DNA of 64,000 nucleotides from contig NZ_CP076668.1 in assembly GCF_018968705.1 (NCBI RefSeq), positions 3,669,001 to 3,733,000 on the forward strand, written 5' to 3'. Positions 1 through 8,476 of the stretch are shown piece by piece. Position 1 is the stretch's first letter. The number at the start of each line of letters is the position of its first letter. Origin of the DNA: Pseudomonas lijiangensis. GTDB taxonomy: Bacteria; Pseudomonadota; Gammaproteobacteria; Pseudomonadales; Pseudomonadaceae. A model generated the notes under the pieces. The model saw nothing but the letters and a program-made list of their open reading frames with translations. It was not told the DNA's origin and did no database searches. The position numbers were made by a program, and so were the translations under genes.

Positions 1-30
1 AATGCCGATCAGTTAAGGCATATGTCACTT

Positions 31-119
31 GTGGGAGGGGCCTTGGCCGCGACGACTTGCTTACAGGCAACACATTTCAGCGTCTGAAAGCTGGCTGTCG
101 CGGCCAAGGCCCCTCCCAC
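31..119. repeat. REP doublet (REPIN-like), family A
   Basis: Two inverted arms of about 22 bp, each beginning GTGGGAGGGGCCTTGGCCGC or its complement, flank a spacer of about 40 bp. The same arms and a very similar spacer recur at 62245-62336. This is the layout of Pseudomonas REP pairs mobilised by a RAYT transposase, none of which is in the window. It lies downstream of queF on the minus strand and could fold into a long hairpin in that transcript. Confidence 0.85.
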
Positions 120-198
120 GAATTGTGACCTTGCCATTGGCTTTCTGAAATGAGTCTCTTAACTTATCAGCATTACGTCAAATGACGGGCTTCTCTGC

Positions 199-1029
199 TT
201 ACTGGCGTGCCAGTCGACGGTTATCGACCTGCAATGCTTCAGTACTGCGATAGGGGTTGATATCCAGCCCGCCACGACGCACATAACGCGCATAAACCGT
301 CAGTCTCTCAGGCTTGAGCAAACGCTGCAGGTCGAGAAAGATCCGCTCCACGCATTGCTCATGGAAGTCCGAATGCTGGCGGAAGCTGACGATGTAAGCC
401 AGCAGGCTCGCATGATCCAGCGCCGCACCACGGTACTCCACTACCACACTGCCCCAGTCAGGCTGGCTGGTCACAGGACAGTTGGACTTGAGCAAGTGAC
501 TGTGCACACTTTCCTCGATGACACGGGAATCGTCGCAGCGCAGCAGCTCGGGTTGCGGATGGTCGTAGCTGTCGATGCTGACATCAAGATCATCGATACA
601 GGCGCCCGGCAAGCTGGCCACACCTTCGCTCTCGATCTCGGCCAGACGGCTGATACGCACACCGACAGGCTTGCCCGCCGCTGCCGACAGGTCCTTCTCA
701 AGGGTCGCTTGCAACTGCTCAGTGCTCTGGAAGGAGGTCTGGTTCAGCGAGTTGAGGTAAAGCTTGAAGGACTTGGACTCGATGATATTGGGCGAGTCAG
801 CCGGGATGCTGAACTCGGCAATCGCCACCACCGGCTTGCCCGACGGCAGCAGCCAGGACAGCTCATAGCAATTCCAGAAATCGACACCCTGATAAGGCAA
901 CGTCTGAGCCGTCAGCCCCAGCTCGGCCCACTTCGCAGCGCGCGGAATCGGGAACAACAGGGATGGCGTGTAGGTGGCGATGTACTCACTGGACTTGCCC
1001 AGCGGAGAGTGTTCGGCTGCGGGATGCAT
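199..1029 (-). CDS. queF: NADPH-dependent 7-cyano-7-deazaguanine reductase QueF
   Basis: Reduces the nitrile preQ0 to the amine preQ1, a cytosolic step in making the queuosine wobble base of tRNA. The 276-residue protein has the long two-domain (E. coli-like) form. The catalytic motif CPVTSQPDW places the nucleophile Cys at 184 and the acid Asp at 191, offset by seven from the E. coli enzyme at both positions. The [15 protein letters not shown] stretch at 84-98 is the QueF family signature implicated in NADPH binding. It is transcribed alone and is separated from the lol operon by a perfect 32-bp palindrome. Confidence 0.97.
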   Translation of the reverse strand: MHPAAEHSPLGKSSEYIATYTPSLLFPIPRAAKWAELGLTAQTLPYQGVDFWNCYELSWLLPSGKPVVAIAEFSIPADSPNIIESKSFKLYLNSLNQTSFQSTEQLQATLEKDLSAAAGKPVGVRISRLAEIESEGVASLPGACIDDLDVSIDSYDHPQPELLRCDDSRVIEESVHSHLLKSNCPVTSQPDWGSVVVEYRGAALDHASLLAYIVSFRQHSDFHEQCVERIFLDLQRLLKPERLTVYARYVRRGGLDINPYRSTEALQVDNRRLARQ

Positions 1030-1118
1030 GGCGATACCTGGAATCTCATGAATTAACCCGGCAAGTTTATAGGGTTTGCACCGGGCTTTCAGCTTTAACG
1101 CCTGCGCGCACTTTGACG

Positions 1119-1150
1119 CCCGTGCAGCAATGAATTCATTGCTGCACGGG
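1119..1150. terminator. perfect 32-bp palindrome between lolE and queF
   Basis: Sixteen bases and their exact complement meet at a central GAATTC without a spacer. It lies six bases past the lolE stop, so it is probably the 3' end structure of the lol operon. No run of U follows on either strand, so it may act as an RNA-stabilising hairpin or need Rho. A dyad protein site is the alternative. Confidence 0.5.
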
Positions 1151-1155
1151 ATCGG

Positions 1156-2400
1156 TCATTCGTAGCGCAGTGCATGAGCCGGCTGCACCTGGGCGGCGCG
1201 CCATGCTGGGTAGATGGTTGCCAGGAAGCTCAGGATGAAACCGGCGCTGCAGATCAGCACCACGTCACCACCCTGCAACTCCGAAGGCAGGTTGCTGATG
1301 AAGTACACATCGGAACTGAAGACGTGCTGGCCGCTGACCCGCTCGAACCAGCCCACCAGACTGCTGACATTCAGCGCTGCAATCACGCCCAGAACGCCGC
1401 CGATCAGGGTGCCGACGATACCGATCACCGTGCCCTGAACCATGAAGATCGCCATGATCTGCCGCGGCGTGGCACCGATGGTGCGCAGGATGGCGATATC
1501 CGCGCCCTTGTCGTTCACCACCATGATCAGGGTCGCAATGATGTTGAACGCCGCCACGGCGACGATCATCAGCAGCAACAGGCCGATCATGGTCTTTTCC
1601 ATTTTCATCGCACTGAACAGGCTGCCCTGGGTGTGGGTCCAGTCATCGGCACGATAATCGGCGCCCAGGCCCGAAGCGATGGCAGTGGAAACCTGCGGCG
1701 CCTTGTACAGATCCTTCAGCGCCAGACGCACGCCCTGCACCTGATCGGGCTGCCAGCGCTGCATCTGCGCGGCGTCGGCAATGTTGATCAGCGCCATGGA
1801 GCCATCCAGTTCGGCTCCCACCTTGAACACGCCGACCACAGTCAGGCGTTGCAGACGTGGCGTGATACCGCCCGGTGCGCTGCTGACTTCCGGCACGATC
1901 AGGGTCAGCTTGTCGCCCACGCTCAAGCGAAAGCGACGAGCCGTGATCTCGCCCAGCACCACGCCGAACTCGCCCGGTTTCAGGTCCTGCAGGTTGCCGC
2001 GAATGATGTGCTTGGTCACGATGGAGACTTGATGCTCAAGCGCAGGATCGATACCGCTGACCTGGATCGGTTGCATGGAGCCCTTGTAGGACAGCATGCC
2101 TTCCATCTCGGTGAGTGGCACGGCTGCCGTGACTTCCGGGTTCTTCAGGGCCGCTTCTGCCAGCGGCTTCCAGTCGTCCACCGGCTTGACGCCGGCGATC
2201 ATCGCATGGGGCACCATGCCGAGGATCCGTGAACTCATTTCACGCTGGAAACCGTTCATGACCGATAACACCACGATCATCGCCAGCACGCCCAGCGCCA
2301 GACCGATCATCGAGGTCATCGAAATGAACGAGATAAAGCTTTTACGACGCTTTGCGCGGGTATAGCGCGCGCCGATGAAGATGGATAACGGTCTGAACAT
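1156..2400 (-). CDS. lolE: lipoprotein-releasing ABC transporter permease LolE
   Basis: Inner-membrane permease of the LolCDE complex, which extracts outer-membrane lipoproteins and hands them to LolA. The 414-residue protein starts with the family opening [19 protein letters not shown], then TM1 at about 27-48, a long MacB-type periplasmic domain to about 270, and three C-terminal helices ending PAWRAAQVQPAHALRYE. The start at 2400 is chosen because upstream codons run through an intercistronic hairpin and match nothing in the family. It is closely similar to LolC in this window, as expected of paralogues. By order lolC-lolD-lolE this is the E subunit. Confidence 0.93.
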   Translation of the reverse strand: MFRPLSIFIGARYTRAKRRKSFISFISMTSMIGLALGVLAMIVVLSVMNGFQREMSSRILGMVPHAMIAGVKPVDDWKPLAEAALKNPEVTAAVPLTEMEGMLSYKGSMQPIQVSGIDPALEHQVSIVTKHIIRGNLQDLKPGEFGVVLGEITARRFRLSVGDKLTLIVPEVSSAPGGITPRLQRLTVVGVFKVGAELDGSMALINIADAAQMQRWQPDQVQGVRLALKDLYKAPQVSTAIASGLGADYRADDWTHTQGSLFSAMKMEKTMIGLLLLMIVAVAAFNIIATLIMVVNDKGADIAILRTIGATPRQIMAIFMVQGTVIGIVGTLIGGVLGVIAALNVSSLVGWFERVSGQHVFSSDVYFISNLPSELQGGDVVLICSAGFILSFLATIYPAWRAAQVQPAHALRYE

Positions 2401-2416
2401 TCGCGGAGCACCGTAG

Positions 2417-2455
2417 AAAAAGGTAAAGACCCCGACGCGATGACTTGCGTCGGGG
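2417..2455 (-). terminator. intercistronic hairpin between lolD and lolE
   Basis: CCCCGACGC (2430-2438) pairs exactly with GCGTCGGGG (2447-2455) around an 8-base loop. Read on the minus strand, the hairpin is followed by a T-rich stretch (TCTTTACCTTTTT), then lolE begins. This resembles a partial terminator or attenuator inside the operon. Confidence 0.5.
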
Positions 2456-2463
2456 CGGGTCAA

Positions 2464-3162
2464 TCAGCCAGCGACGAGGCGACCGTCTTCCAGGCGCAGT
2501 ACGCGGTCCATCTGCCGGGCCAGGTTCATATCGTGGGTCACCACCAGAAACGCCGTACGCGACGAAGTGCTCAGCTCACGCATCAGGTCCTGAATACCCT
2601 GGGCCGTGTGATGATCGAGGTTGCCCGTGGGCTCATCGAGCATCACCAGCCCTGGCTGGTTCACCAGCGCACGGGCAATCGCGACACGCTGACGCTCACC
2701 GCCGGACAACTCCGATGGCTTGTGGGCCAACCGATGCCCAAGACCTACGCGCTCCAGCAAGGCGGTAGCCCGCTTGCGGGCTTCGGGAATCGGTGTGCTG
2801 CCGATCAGCAACGGCATGCAGACGTTTTCGAGTGCAGTGAACTCGGGCAACAAGTGGTGGAACTGGTAGACGAAACCCAGCGCCCGGTTACGCAACAGAC
2901 CGCGGGCCTTTTCATTCAGCGCCGACAGCTCTTCCCCGGCCAGCCAGACACTGCCCTCGGTAGGCGTATCCAGGCCACCGAGAAGGTTCAGCAAGGTACT
3001 TTTGCCCGACCCCGAACTGCCGACAATCGCCACGCGCTCACCCGGATGCAGCTCAAGCTGCAGACCGGACAGCACCACGACAGACTCCGGACCTTCCTCG
3101 TAGGACTTACCCAGATTGCGGCAACTCAATACAGCTTTATCTAACATGCCCGACTCACTCAT
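2464..3162 (-). CDS. lolD: lipoprotein-releasing ABC transporter ATPase LolD
   Basis: Cytoplasmic ATPase that powers lipoprotein release by LolC and LolE. The 232-residue protein has Walker [10 protein letters not shown], the signature [15 protein letters not shown], Walker [13 protein letters not shown] and the switch His in VVTHD. The start at 3162 overlaps the lolC stop by eight bases (ATGAGTGA), which implies translational coupling. A second Met five codons on is a possible alternative start. Confidence 0.95.
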   Translation of the reverse strand: MSESGMLDKAVLSCRNLGKSYEEGPESVVVLSGLQLELHPGERVAIVGSSGSGKSTLLNLLGGLDTPTEGSVWLAGEELSALNEKARGLLRNRALGFVYQFHHLLPEFTALENVCMPLLIGSTPIPEARKRATALLERVGLGHRLAHKPSELSGGERQRVAIARALVNQPGLVMLDEPTGNLDHHTAQGIQDLMRELSTSSRTAFLVVTHDMNLARQMDRVLRLEDGRLVAG

Positions 3163-4405
3163 AACGTAACGCCTCCGCAGGCTGGGTGCGCGCCGCACGC
3201 CAGGCTGGATACAGGGTGGCGAGGAAACTCAGGGCCAACGCAGCACCGCAGACCTGGAACACATCCTGGGCCATCAGTTGCGAAGGCAGATAATCGATGA
3301 AGTACACGTCGGCATTGAGGAACTTGTGGCCCATCAGGCCTTCAAGCGCCGAAATCGCCGAGCTGACATTGAGCGCCGCCACAATACCTACTGCCGCGCC
3401 GATCAGGGTGCCGACCACACCGATCACGGAGCCTTGTACCATGAAGATGGCCATGATCTGGCGCGGGGTCGCGCCCAGGGTGCGCAGGATGGCGATGTCG
3501 CCCTTCTTGTCGTTGACCACCATGACCAGCGTGGAAATGATATTGAACGCCGCCACCGCGACGATCAGCAGCAACAGCAGGCCGATCATGGCTTTTTCCA
3601 TGCGGATCGCCTGATACAGGTTGCCGTGGGTGCGGGTCCAGTCACGGGAGTAGAAGTTGTTCTCGCCCAGCTTCTGGGCAATTTCCCATGACGTGCGGGG
3701 AGCCGCGAACAGGTCATCGAACTTCAGGCGCAGGCCCTGGACCTGATCCGGCTTCCAGCGATGCAGACGCCCAAGATCCTCGAGATTGGTGAGGCCCAGA
3801 TAGCCGTCCAGCTCACCGGCGCCGACGTGGAAGATACCGACCACTTCAAAACGCTTCATGCGCGGAAACATGCCCGCTGGCGTGAGCGTGACTTCCGGAG
3901 CCACGAAGGTCAGCTTGTCACCGATGCCGACCCCCAGCTTGGTGGCGGCCTTGTCGCCGATCACGATGCCGAAACTGCCAGGTGCAAGGCTGTCGAGCTT
4001 CCCCTGTTTCACAAAGTTGTCGATGATCGAAACCTTGCGCTCCTGAGTCGGGTCAATACCGTTGAGCAGCACCTTCTGGACCTTGCCGTCATTGGTCAGC
4101 AAACCCTGCATCTGGGTGAATGGCGCAACCGCCAGCACCTGCGGGTTTTCCTGGACCTTGGCAGCCAGGCCCTGCCAGTTGGCAATGGGCTCGCCCGATT
4201 CGATGGTGGCGTGAGGCACCATGCCCAGCACACGGGTGCGCATTTCGTGATCGAAGCCATTCATGACCGATAACACGACTATCATCACCACTACACCCAG
4301 GGCGAGGCCGATGATGGACGTCAGGGAAATGAAGGAAACAAAATGATTACGTCGTTTTGCACGGGTGTAACGCGTGCCGATAAATACAAAAAGAGGTCTG
4401 AACAT
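3155..4405 (-). CDS. lolC: lipoprotein-releasing ABC transporter permease LolC
   Basis: Inner-membrane permease, first gene of lolC-lolD-lolE, partner of LolE in the complex and the subunit known to recruit LolA. The 416-residue protein opens [19 protein letters not shown]. It has one N-terminal helix (about 27-48), a large periplasmic domain and three C-terminal helices with the FtsX-type [18 protein letters not shown] segment (here [15 protein letters not shown]). It ends PAEALRYE, overlapping lolD. It is transcribed divergently from the PilZ gene across about 100 bp. Confidence 0.93.
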   Translation of the reverse strand: MFRPLFVFIGTRYTRAKRRNHFVSFISLTSIIGLALGVVVMIVVLSVMNGFDHEMRTRVLGMVPHATIESGEPIANWQGLAAKVQENPQVLAVAPFTQMQGLLTNDGKVQKVLLNGIDPTQERKVSIIDNFVKQGKLDSLAPGSFGIVIGDKAATKLGVGIGDKLTFVAPEVTLTPAGMFPRMKRFEVVGIFHVGAGELDGYLGLTNLEDLGRLHRWKPDQVQGLRLKFDDLFAAPRTSWEIAQKLGENNFYSRDWTRTHGNLYQAIRMEKAMIGLLLLLIVAVAAFNIISTLVMVVNDKKGDIAILRTLGATPRQIMAIFMVQGSVIGVVGTLIGAAVGIVAALNVSSAISALEGLMGHKFLNADVYFIDYLPSQLMAQDVFQVCGAALALSFLATLYPAWRAARTQPAEALRYE

Positions 4406-4507
4406 GTAGGGAATTGTTCGCAGGAATGGGGACGTCCGTGTGGCGAGCCTTGACGTGCAGCTTTACACTCGAAACTCTCTGACCACAGCAGCTACCATGG
4501 GTTCGCC

Positions 4508-5092
4508 ATGTCGACACTAGATGAAGAAGAACGCCGCGAATACTACCGTATCGAAGACAGCGTCGCACTGGAAATTAACCCCCTGTCTCAGGCCGACCAG
4601 GCCAGCCAGGAAGCCATGCGCGACACGTCGGTACTGTTCGATCTGCTCAGCGAGCTGCATGTCAGCGAATTCGAATCCCAGCATCTGTTGCGTCAGCTCG
4701 ACGAGCGTGACCGGGTGCTCAACAGCTTTCTCAAGTCGCTGAACAAGCGTATCGACCTGCTGGGCCGGGTTGTTGCCCATACCGCGCTGGGCAAGCTTGG
4801 CGCACCGCAGCCGGTAAAGCTTTCCGAAGGTGGCCTGCTGTTCACCTCGAACCAGAGCTACGCCCTCGGCGAAAAACTGTCGATCAAGATGGTGCTGATG
4901 CCCCAGGCTTCAGGCCTGATGCTGCGCGCCACTGTCATTCACTGTAACACTCTGGAAAACGGCGAATTCGATGTAGGCACCGAATTCGTGGACCTGCCGG
5001 ACGCCCAGCGTCAGTTGCTCGCACGCCATGTGCTGCAACGCCAGGCCCAGCAACGTCGTCAGGCGCTTGAACAAGGCATGCCCAAGGCCTGA
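4508..5092 (+). CDS. PilZ domain protein
   Basis: Predicted cytosolic protein of 194 residues. The N-terminal REYYR fits the RxxxR half of the c-di-GMP-binding PilZ motif. The second half, usually (D/N)xSxxG, appears as KLSEGG near residue 104, so Ser and Gly are kept but the acidic or Asn residue is Lys. A helical stretch (about 30-85) separates the N-terminal arginines from the beta-barrel part, an arrangement different from a minimal PilZ domain. The gene lies divergent from lolC and 60 bp before the phosphodiesterase gene, an arrangement also recalled from PAO1. c-di-GMP binding is likely but not certain. Confidence 0.8.
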   Translation: MSTLDEEERREYYRIEDSVALEINPLSQADQASQEAMRDTSVLFDLLSELHVSEFESQHLLRQLDERDRVLNSFLKSLNKRIDLLGRVVAHTALGKLGAPQPVKLSEGGLLFTSNQSYALGEKLSIKMVLMPQASGLMLRATVIHCNTLENGEFDVGTEFVDLPDAQRQLLARHVLQRQAQQRRQALEQGMPKA

Positions 5093-5152
5093 GCCCGTTC
5101 CCTTGCACACATCACATTCATGTATTTGGCGCCTTCGAGGCCAGGAGTAATT

Positions 5153-5875
5153 GTGACGCTTATCTACGGCCACCGCGGCGCCAAGGGCGAAGCACCGGAA
5201 AACACCCTGACCAGCTTTCAGGAATGCCTCAAGCACGGCGTACGCCGTTGCGAGCTGGATCTGCATTTGTCTCGCGACGGGGAACTGATGGTCATTCACG
5301 ACCCTACCCTCAAGCGCACCACGGATCGGCGTGGCAAGGTCAATGAACATCTGGCCGCCGACCTTGTGACCTACGACGCTCGCAAGGGCGGCCCAGGCTG
5401 GGTTTCGCCCTGCCCGATCCCGCATCTGGAAGAACTGTTCGAGAAATGCGACTTCGAGCACTGGCAACTGGAAGTCAAAAGCGCTTCACGCACTCGCGCT
5501 GCCAATACCGTGCTGGCGATTCGTGAACTGGCTCAGCGCCATGGCTTGCTGGACAAGGTGACGATCACCTCAAGTTCCCGGGAAGTGCTGCGCGCCGCCG
5601 TGGAGCTGACGCCGGACATCAGCCGTGGACTGGTCGCCGAATATGCCTGGCTCGACCCGTTGAAGGTCGCCCAGAGCTACGGCTGCGAGATTCTGGCATT
5701 GAACTGGACGCTGTGTACCCCGGAGCGTTTGCAGAAAGCGCAACGTCAGGGTTTGCATGTGTCGGTATGGACCGTCAACGAACCTGCGCTGATGCGCAGG
5801 CTCGCCGACTTCGGCGTAGACAGCCTGATTACAGACTTTCCCGGTTTGGCCAGCGCCACTCTCGAGAATCGCTGA
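5153..5875 (+). CDS. glycerophosphodiester phosphodiesterase
   Basis: Hydrolyses glycerophosphodiesters from phospholipid head-group turnover to glycerol-3-phosphate and an alcohol. The 240-residue TIM barrel has the GDPD signature GHRGAKGEAPENT at 6-18, ELDLHLSRDGELMVIHD with the metal and catalytic residues, and the C-terminal VWTVNEPALM and GVDSLITDFP. The GTG start at 5153 is preferred because AGGAG lies at the right distance. An in-frame ATG 33 bp upstream adds residues with no family match. There is no signal peptide, so this is the cytosolic UgpQ-like form. Confidence 0.92.
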   Translation: MTLIYGHRGAKGEAPENTLTSFQECLKHGVRRCELDLHLSRDGELMVIHDPTLKRTTDRRGKVNEHLAADLVTYDARKGGPGWVSPCPIPHLEELFEKCDFEHWQLEVKSASRTRAANTVLAIRELAQRHGLLDKVTITSSSREVLRAAVELTPDISRGLVAEYAWLDPLKVAQSYGCEILALNWTLCTPERLQKAQRQGLHVSVWTVNEPALMRRLADFGVDSLITDFPGLASATLENR

Positions 5876-5883
5876 AATCGGTC

Positions 5884-5913
5884 TCCCCGGCCGGCTCAGG
5901 CCACCGGCCGGAG
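5884..5913. terminator. hairpin between convergent genes
   Basis: CCGGCCGG at 5887-5894 and again at 5904-5911 forms a very GC-rich stem between the stops of the phosphodiesterase gene and sthA. It could serve both strands. No clear U tail is present. Confidence 0.4.
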
Positions 5914-5917
5914 CCGC

Positions 5918-7312
5918 TTAAAAAAGCCGGTTCAGACCATCGTAGGCCGCTACCCGATAGGCTTCGGCCATGGTCGGATAGTTGAAGGTGGTGTTGACGA
6001 AATACTTGATCGTATTCGCAGCACCTTCCTGGTTCATGATCGCCTGACCGATGTGCACGATCTCCGAAGCCTGGTCACCAAAGCAGTGAACGCCCAGGAC
6101 TTCCAGGGTCTCGCGATGGAACAGGATCTTCAGCATGCCGACCCGCTCACCGGAAATCTGCGCACGGGCCATGCCCTTGAAGAAGGCCTTGCCCACTTCG
6201 TAAGGCACACGTGCCTGAGTCAGTTCATGCTCGTTCTTGCCGATCGAGCTGATCTCGGGAATGGTGTAAATCCCGGTCGGCACGTCGTTGACATACCGCC
6301 AGCTGCCGTTGTCCACCAGACTGCCCGCTGCCGAACGCCCCTGGTCGTAGGCGGCACTCGCCAGGCTCGGCCAGCCAATCACATCGCCTGCGCCGTAGAT
6401 ATTGGGAACGCTGGTGCGATAGTTCTCGTCGACTTCGATCTGACCGCGACCGTTGGCCTTGAGACCGATGTTCTCCAGGCCCAGCTTGTCGGTGTTACCG
6501 GTACGGCCGTTACACCAGAGCAAGGCGTCGGCCTTGATCTTCTTCCCGGACTTGAGGTGCAGGATCACACCGTTATCCAGGCCTTCGACCTTTTCGTATT
6601 CTTCGTTATGGCGAACCATCACGTTGTTGTTGCTGAAGTGATAACTCAGCGCCTGGGAAATTTCCGAGTCCAGGAAGCTCAGCAACTGATCGCGGTTGTC
6701 CACCAGCTCGACCAGCACACCCAGACCACTGAAGATCGAGGCGTATTCACAGCCGATCACGCCAGCACCATAGATGATCAGCTTGCGCGGGGTATGGCCC
6801 AGGCTGAGGATGGTGTCGCTGTCATAGATACGCTTGTGATTGAAATCGATATCGGCAGGACGATAAGGGCGCGAACCGGTGGCGATGATGACCTGGTTGG
6901 CCACCAGCTTTTCAACGACGCCGTTGGCGCATACCACGTCGATGCTGTTTTCATCGGAGAAGCTGCCGGTGCCGAAGAACACATCCACCCGGTTGCGGGC
7001 GTAGTAGCCGGTACGCGAGGCCACTTGCTTGGAAATGACGATTTCAGCGTTCTTCAACACGTCCGGGAACGAAAACCAGCGCGGCTCGCCAATGGCCCGG
7101 AACATCGGGTTGGTGTTGAAGTGGATGATCTGCTTGACCGCATGACGCAATGCCTTGGAAGGAATCGTGCCCAGGTGAGTGCAGTTGCCGCCGACCTGCC
7201 GACGACTGTCGACCATCGCAACCTTGCGCCCCGCCTTGGCGGCATTCATTGCCGCTCCTTCTCCGGCTGGGCCGGAACCCAGTACCACTACGTCGTAGTT
7301 GTAGACAGCCAT
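5918..7312 (-). CDS. sthA: soluble pyridine nucleotide transhydrogenase SthA
   Basis: Cytosolic FAD enzyme that moves hydride between NADPH and NAD+, balancing the two pools. The 464-residue protein has the FAD site [20 protein letters not shown] at 9-28, a second Rossmann motif [19 protein letters not shown], and the C-terminal dimerisation domain of the pyridine nucleotide-disulfide reductase family. The active-site loop reads [17 protein letters not shown]. The second Cys of the usual CxxxxC redox pair is absent, which is the normal mark of SthA rather than a defect. It lies downstream of apbE in the same direction with 144 bp between. Confidence 0.96.
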   Translation of the reverse strand: MAVYNYDVVVLGSGPAGEGAAMNAAKAGRKVAMVDSRRQVGGNCTHLGTIPSKALRHAVKQIIHFNTNPMFRAIGEPRWFSFPDVLKNAEIVISKQVASRTGYYARNRVDVFFGTGSFSDENSIDVVCANGVVEKLVANQVIIATGSRPYRPADIDFNHKRIYDSDTILSLGHTPRKLIIYGAGVIGCEYASIFSGLGVLVELVDNRDQLLSFLDSEISQALSYHFSNNNVMVRHNEEYEKVEGLDNGVILHLKSGKKIKADALLWCNGRTGNTDKLGLENIGLKANGRGQIEVDENYRTSVPNIYGAGDVIGWPSLASAAYDQGRSAAGSLVDNGSWRYVNDVPTGIYTIPEISSIGKNEHELTQARVPYEVGKAFFKGMARAQISGERVGMLKILFHRETLEVLGVHCFGDQASEIVHIGQAIMNQEGAANTIKYFVNTTFNYPTMAEAYRVAAYDGLNRLF

Positions 7313-7456
7313 GCGTACTCCTTTAGAACATACCGAGGCGCCACTCTGGCATCTCTGGCTAAATCACGGGGCCCAGTCTAGCGCTGCACCAAGGGGGCGA
7401 ACATTACCCCTTGGTCGCGTTGAAGGCCACTTTTGTCTGCAATCGATCATTCAGGC

Positions 7457-8476
7457 TCACTGCGCCTGCACGGCACATAGCTGATCGAACGCCAGGTTGC
7501 TGCGAATGATAAAGCGCTTATCGGCACGAATCACAAAAAAAGCAGCAATTTGATGCTGTTGTGCGTAATCCCAGCCTCGCTCCGGCCCCAGAATCAACAA
7601 CAGCGTAGACAAGCCATCGGCCATCAGCGCCGAAGGATGAATCACTGTCACCGATGCCAGGTCATGAGTCACCGGCGCTCCGCTCAGCGCATCAAGCGTA
7701 TGGGAATAGCGATGCCCTTCATGCTCGAAGTAGTGGCGATAATCCCCGGACGTCGAAACACCACAACCGTCCAGAGCAAAGATCTTCTGTGCGATCTGCT
7801 GATCGTCGCGAGGCGCTTCGAGGGCAACGCGCCACGCCGAACCATCGGGCTTGCGCCCTTTTACCTTAAGCTCGCCAGTGACCTGCACCATATAGTCATG
7901 CACGCCCAGCTCATCGAGCCGTGCAGCAATACGGTCCACCGTATGGCCGGCAGCCATGCTGCTCAGGTCTATCTCAACGTCCGCATCCTTGCACAAGCGC
8001 CGGTTATCGATGCTCAGATGTCGATAACCCACTCGCTCACGAGCCCGGGCCAGCTCACGTGCCGTCGGCACCTGCTGGACGCGGGACTGGGGGCCGAAGC
8101 CCCACAGGTTCATCAAGGGCAGGACCGTCAGGTCGAAAGCGCCTTGGGTTTCACGGGCCAGATGCTCACCGACACGCACCAGTTCCAGCACCGCAGGCGG
8201 CATGGCCTGGCATTGACCGGCCGCCATGACATTGAAACGCTCGATATCCGAGTCGCTGCGCCAGGTGGACATCTGCTGATCCACCTCGGCCAGGATCGCC
8301 TCGACCTCAGGCTGGACAACACGTATATCGGGCTGACCCGGATGGCGCACATAGCTGACCGAATAACCGCTGCCCATGGTCGGCCCACCAAAGTTCTGCA
8401 AGGCAGGCCCGGAATCACAACCGGCCATGACACCGGCAAACAGCACGCACACAACCCTGCCCAGCCACAGCCTCAT
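7457..8476 (-). CDS. apbE: FAD:protein FMN transferase, ApbE-type lipoprotein
   Basis: Attaches FMN from FAD to Thr of target flavoproteins such as NqrB/C, RnfG/D or NosR in the periplasm. The 339-residue protein starts MRLWLGRVVCVLFAGVMAGC, a signal peptide with a lipobox ending AGC. Family motifs are DLSSMAAGHTVDRI and SGDYRHYFEHEGHRYSHTLD. The ATG at 8476 overlaps the stop of the upstream giant gene (ATGA), so the two are likely translated in tandem. No nqr genes and no nqrM are adjacent, although PAO1 has them here, so its substrate must be encoded elsewhere. Confidence 0.93.
   Translation of the reverse strand: MRLWLGRVVCVLFAGVMAGCDSGPALQNFGGPTMGSGYSVSYVRHPGQPDIRVVQPEVEAILAEVDQQMSTWRSDSDIERFNVMAAGQCQAMPPAVLELVRVGEHLARETQGAFDLTVLPLMNLWGFGPQSRVQQVPTARELARARERVGYRHLSIDNRRLCKDADVEIDLSSMAAGHTVDRIAARLDELGVHDYMVQVTGELKVKGRKPDGSAWRVALEAPRDDQQIAQKIFALDGCGVSTSGDYRHYFEHEGHRYSHTLDALSGAPVTHDLASVTVIHPSALMADGLSTLLLILGPERGWDYAQQHQIAAFFVIRADKRFIIRSNLAFDQLCAVQAQ

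Noticed and set aside
4347..4568. 73-residue minus-strand frame across the lolC start
   Set aside because: Overlaps lolC and the PilZ gene start, with Cys/His-rich text of no family.
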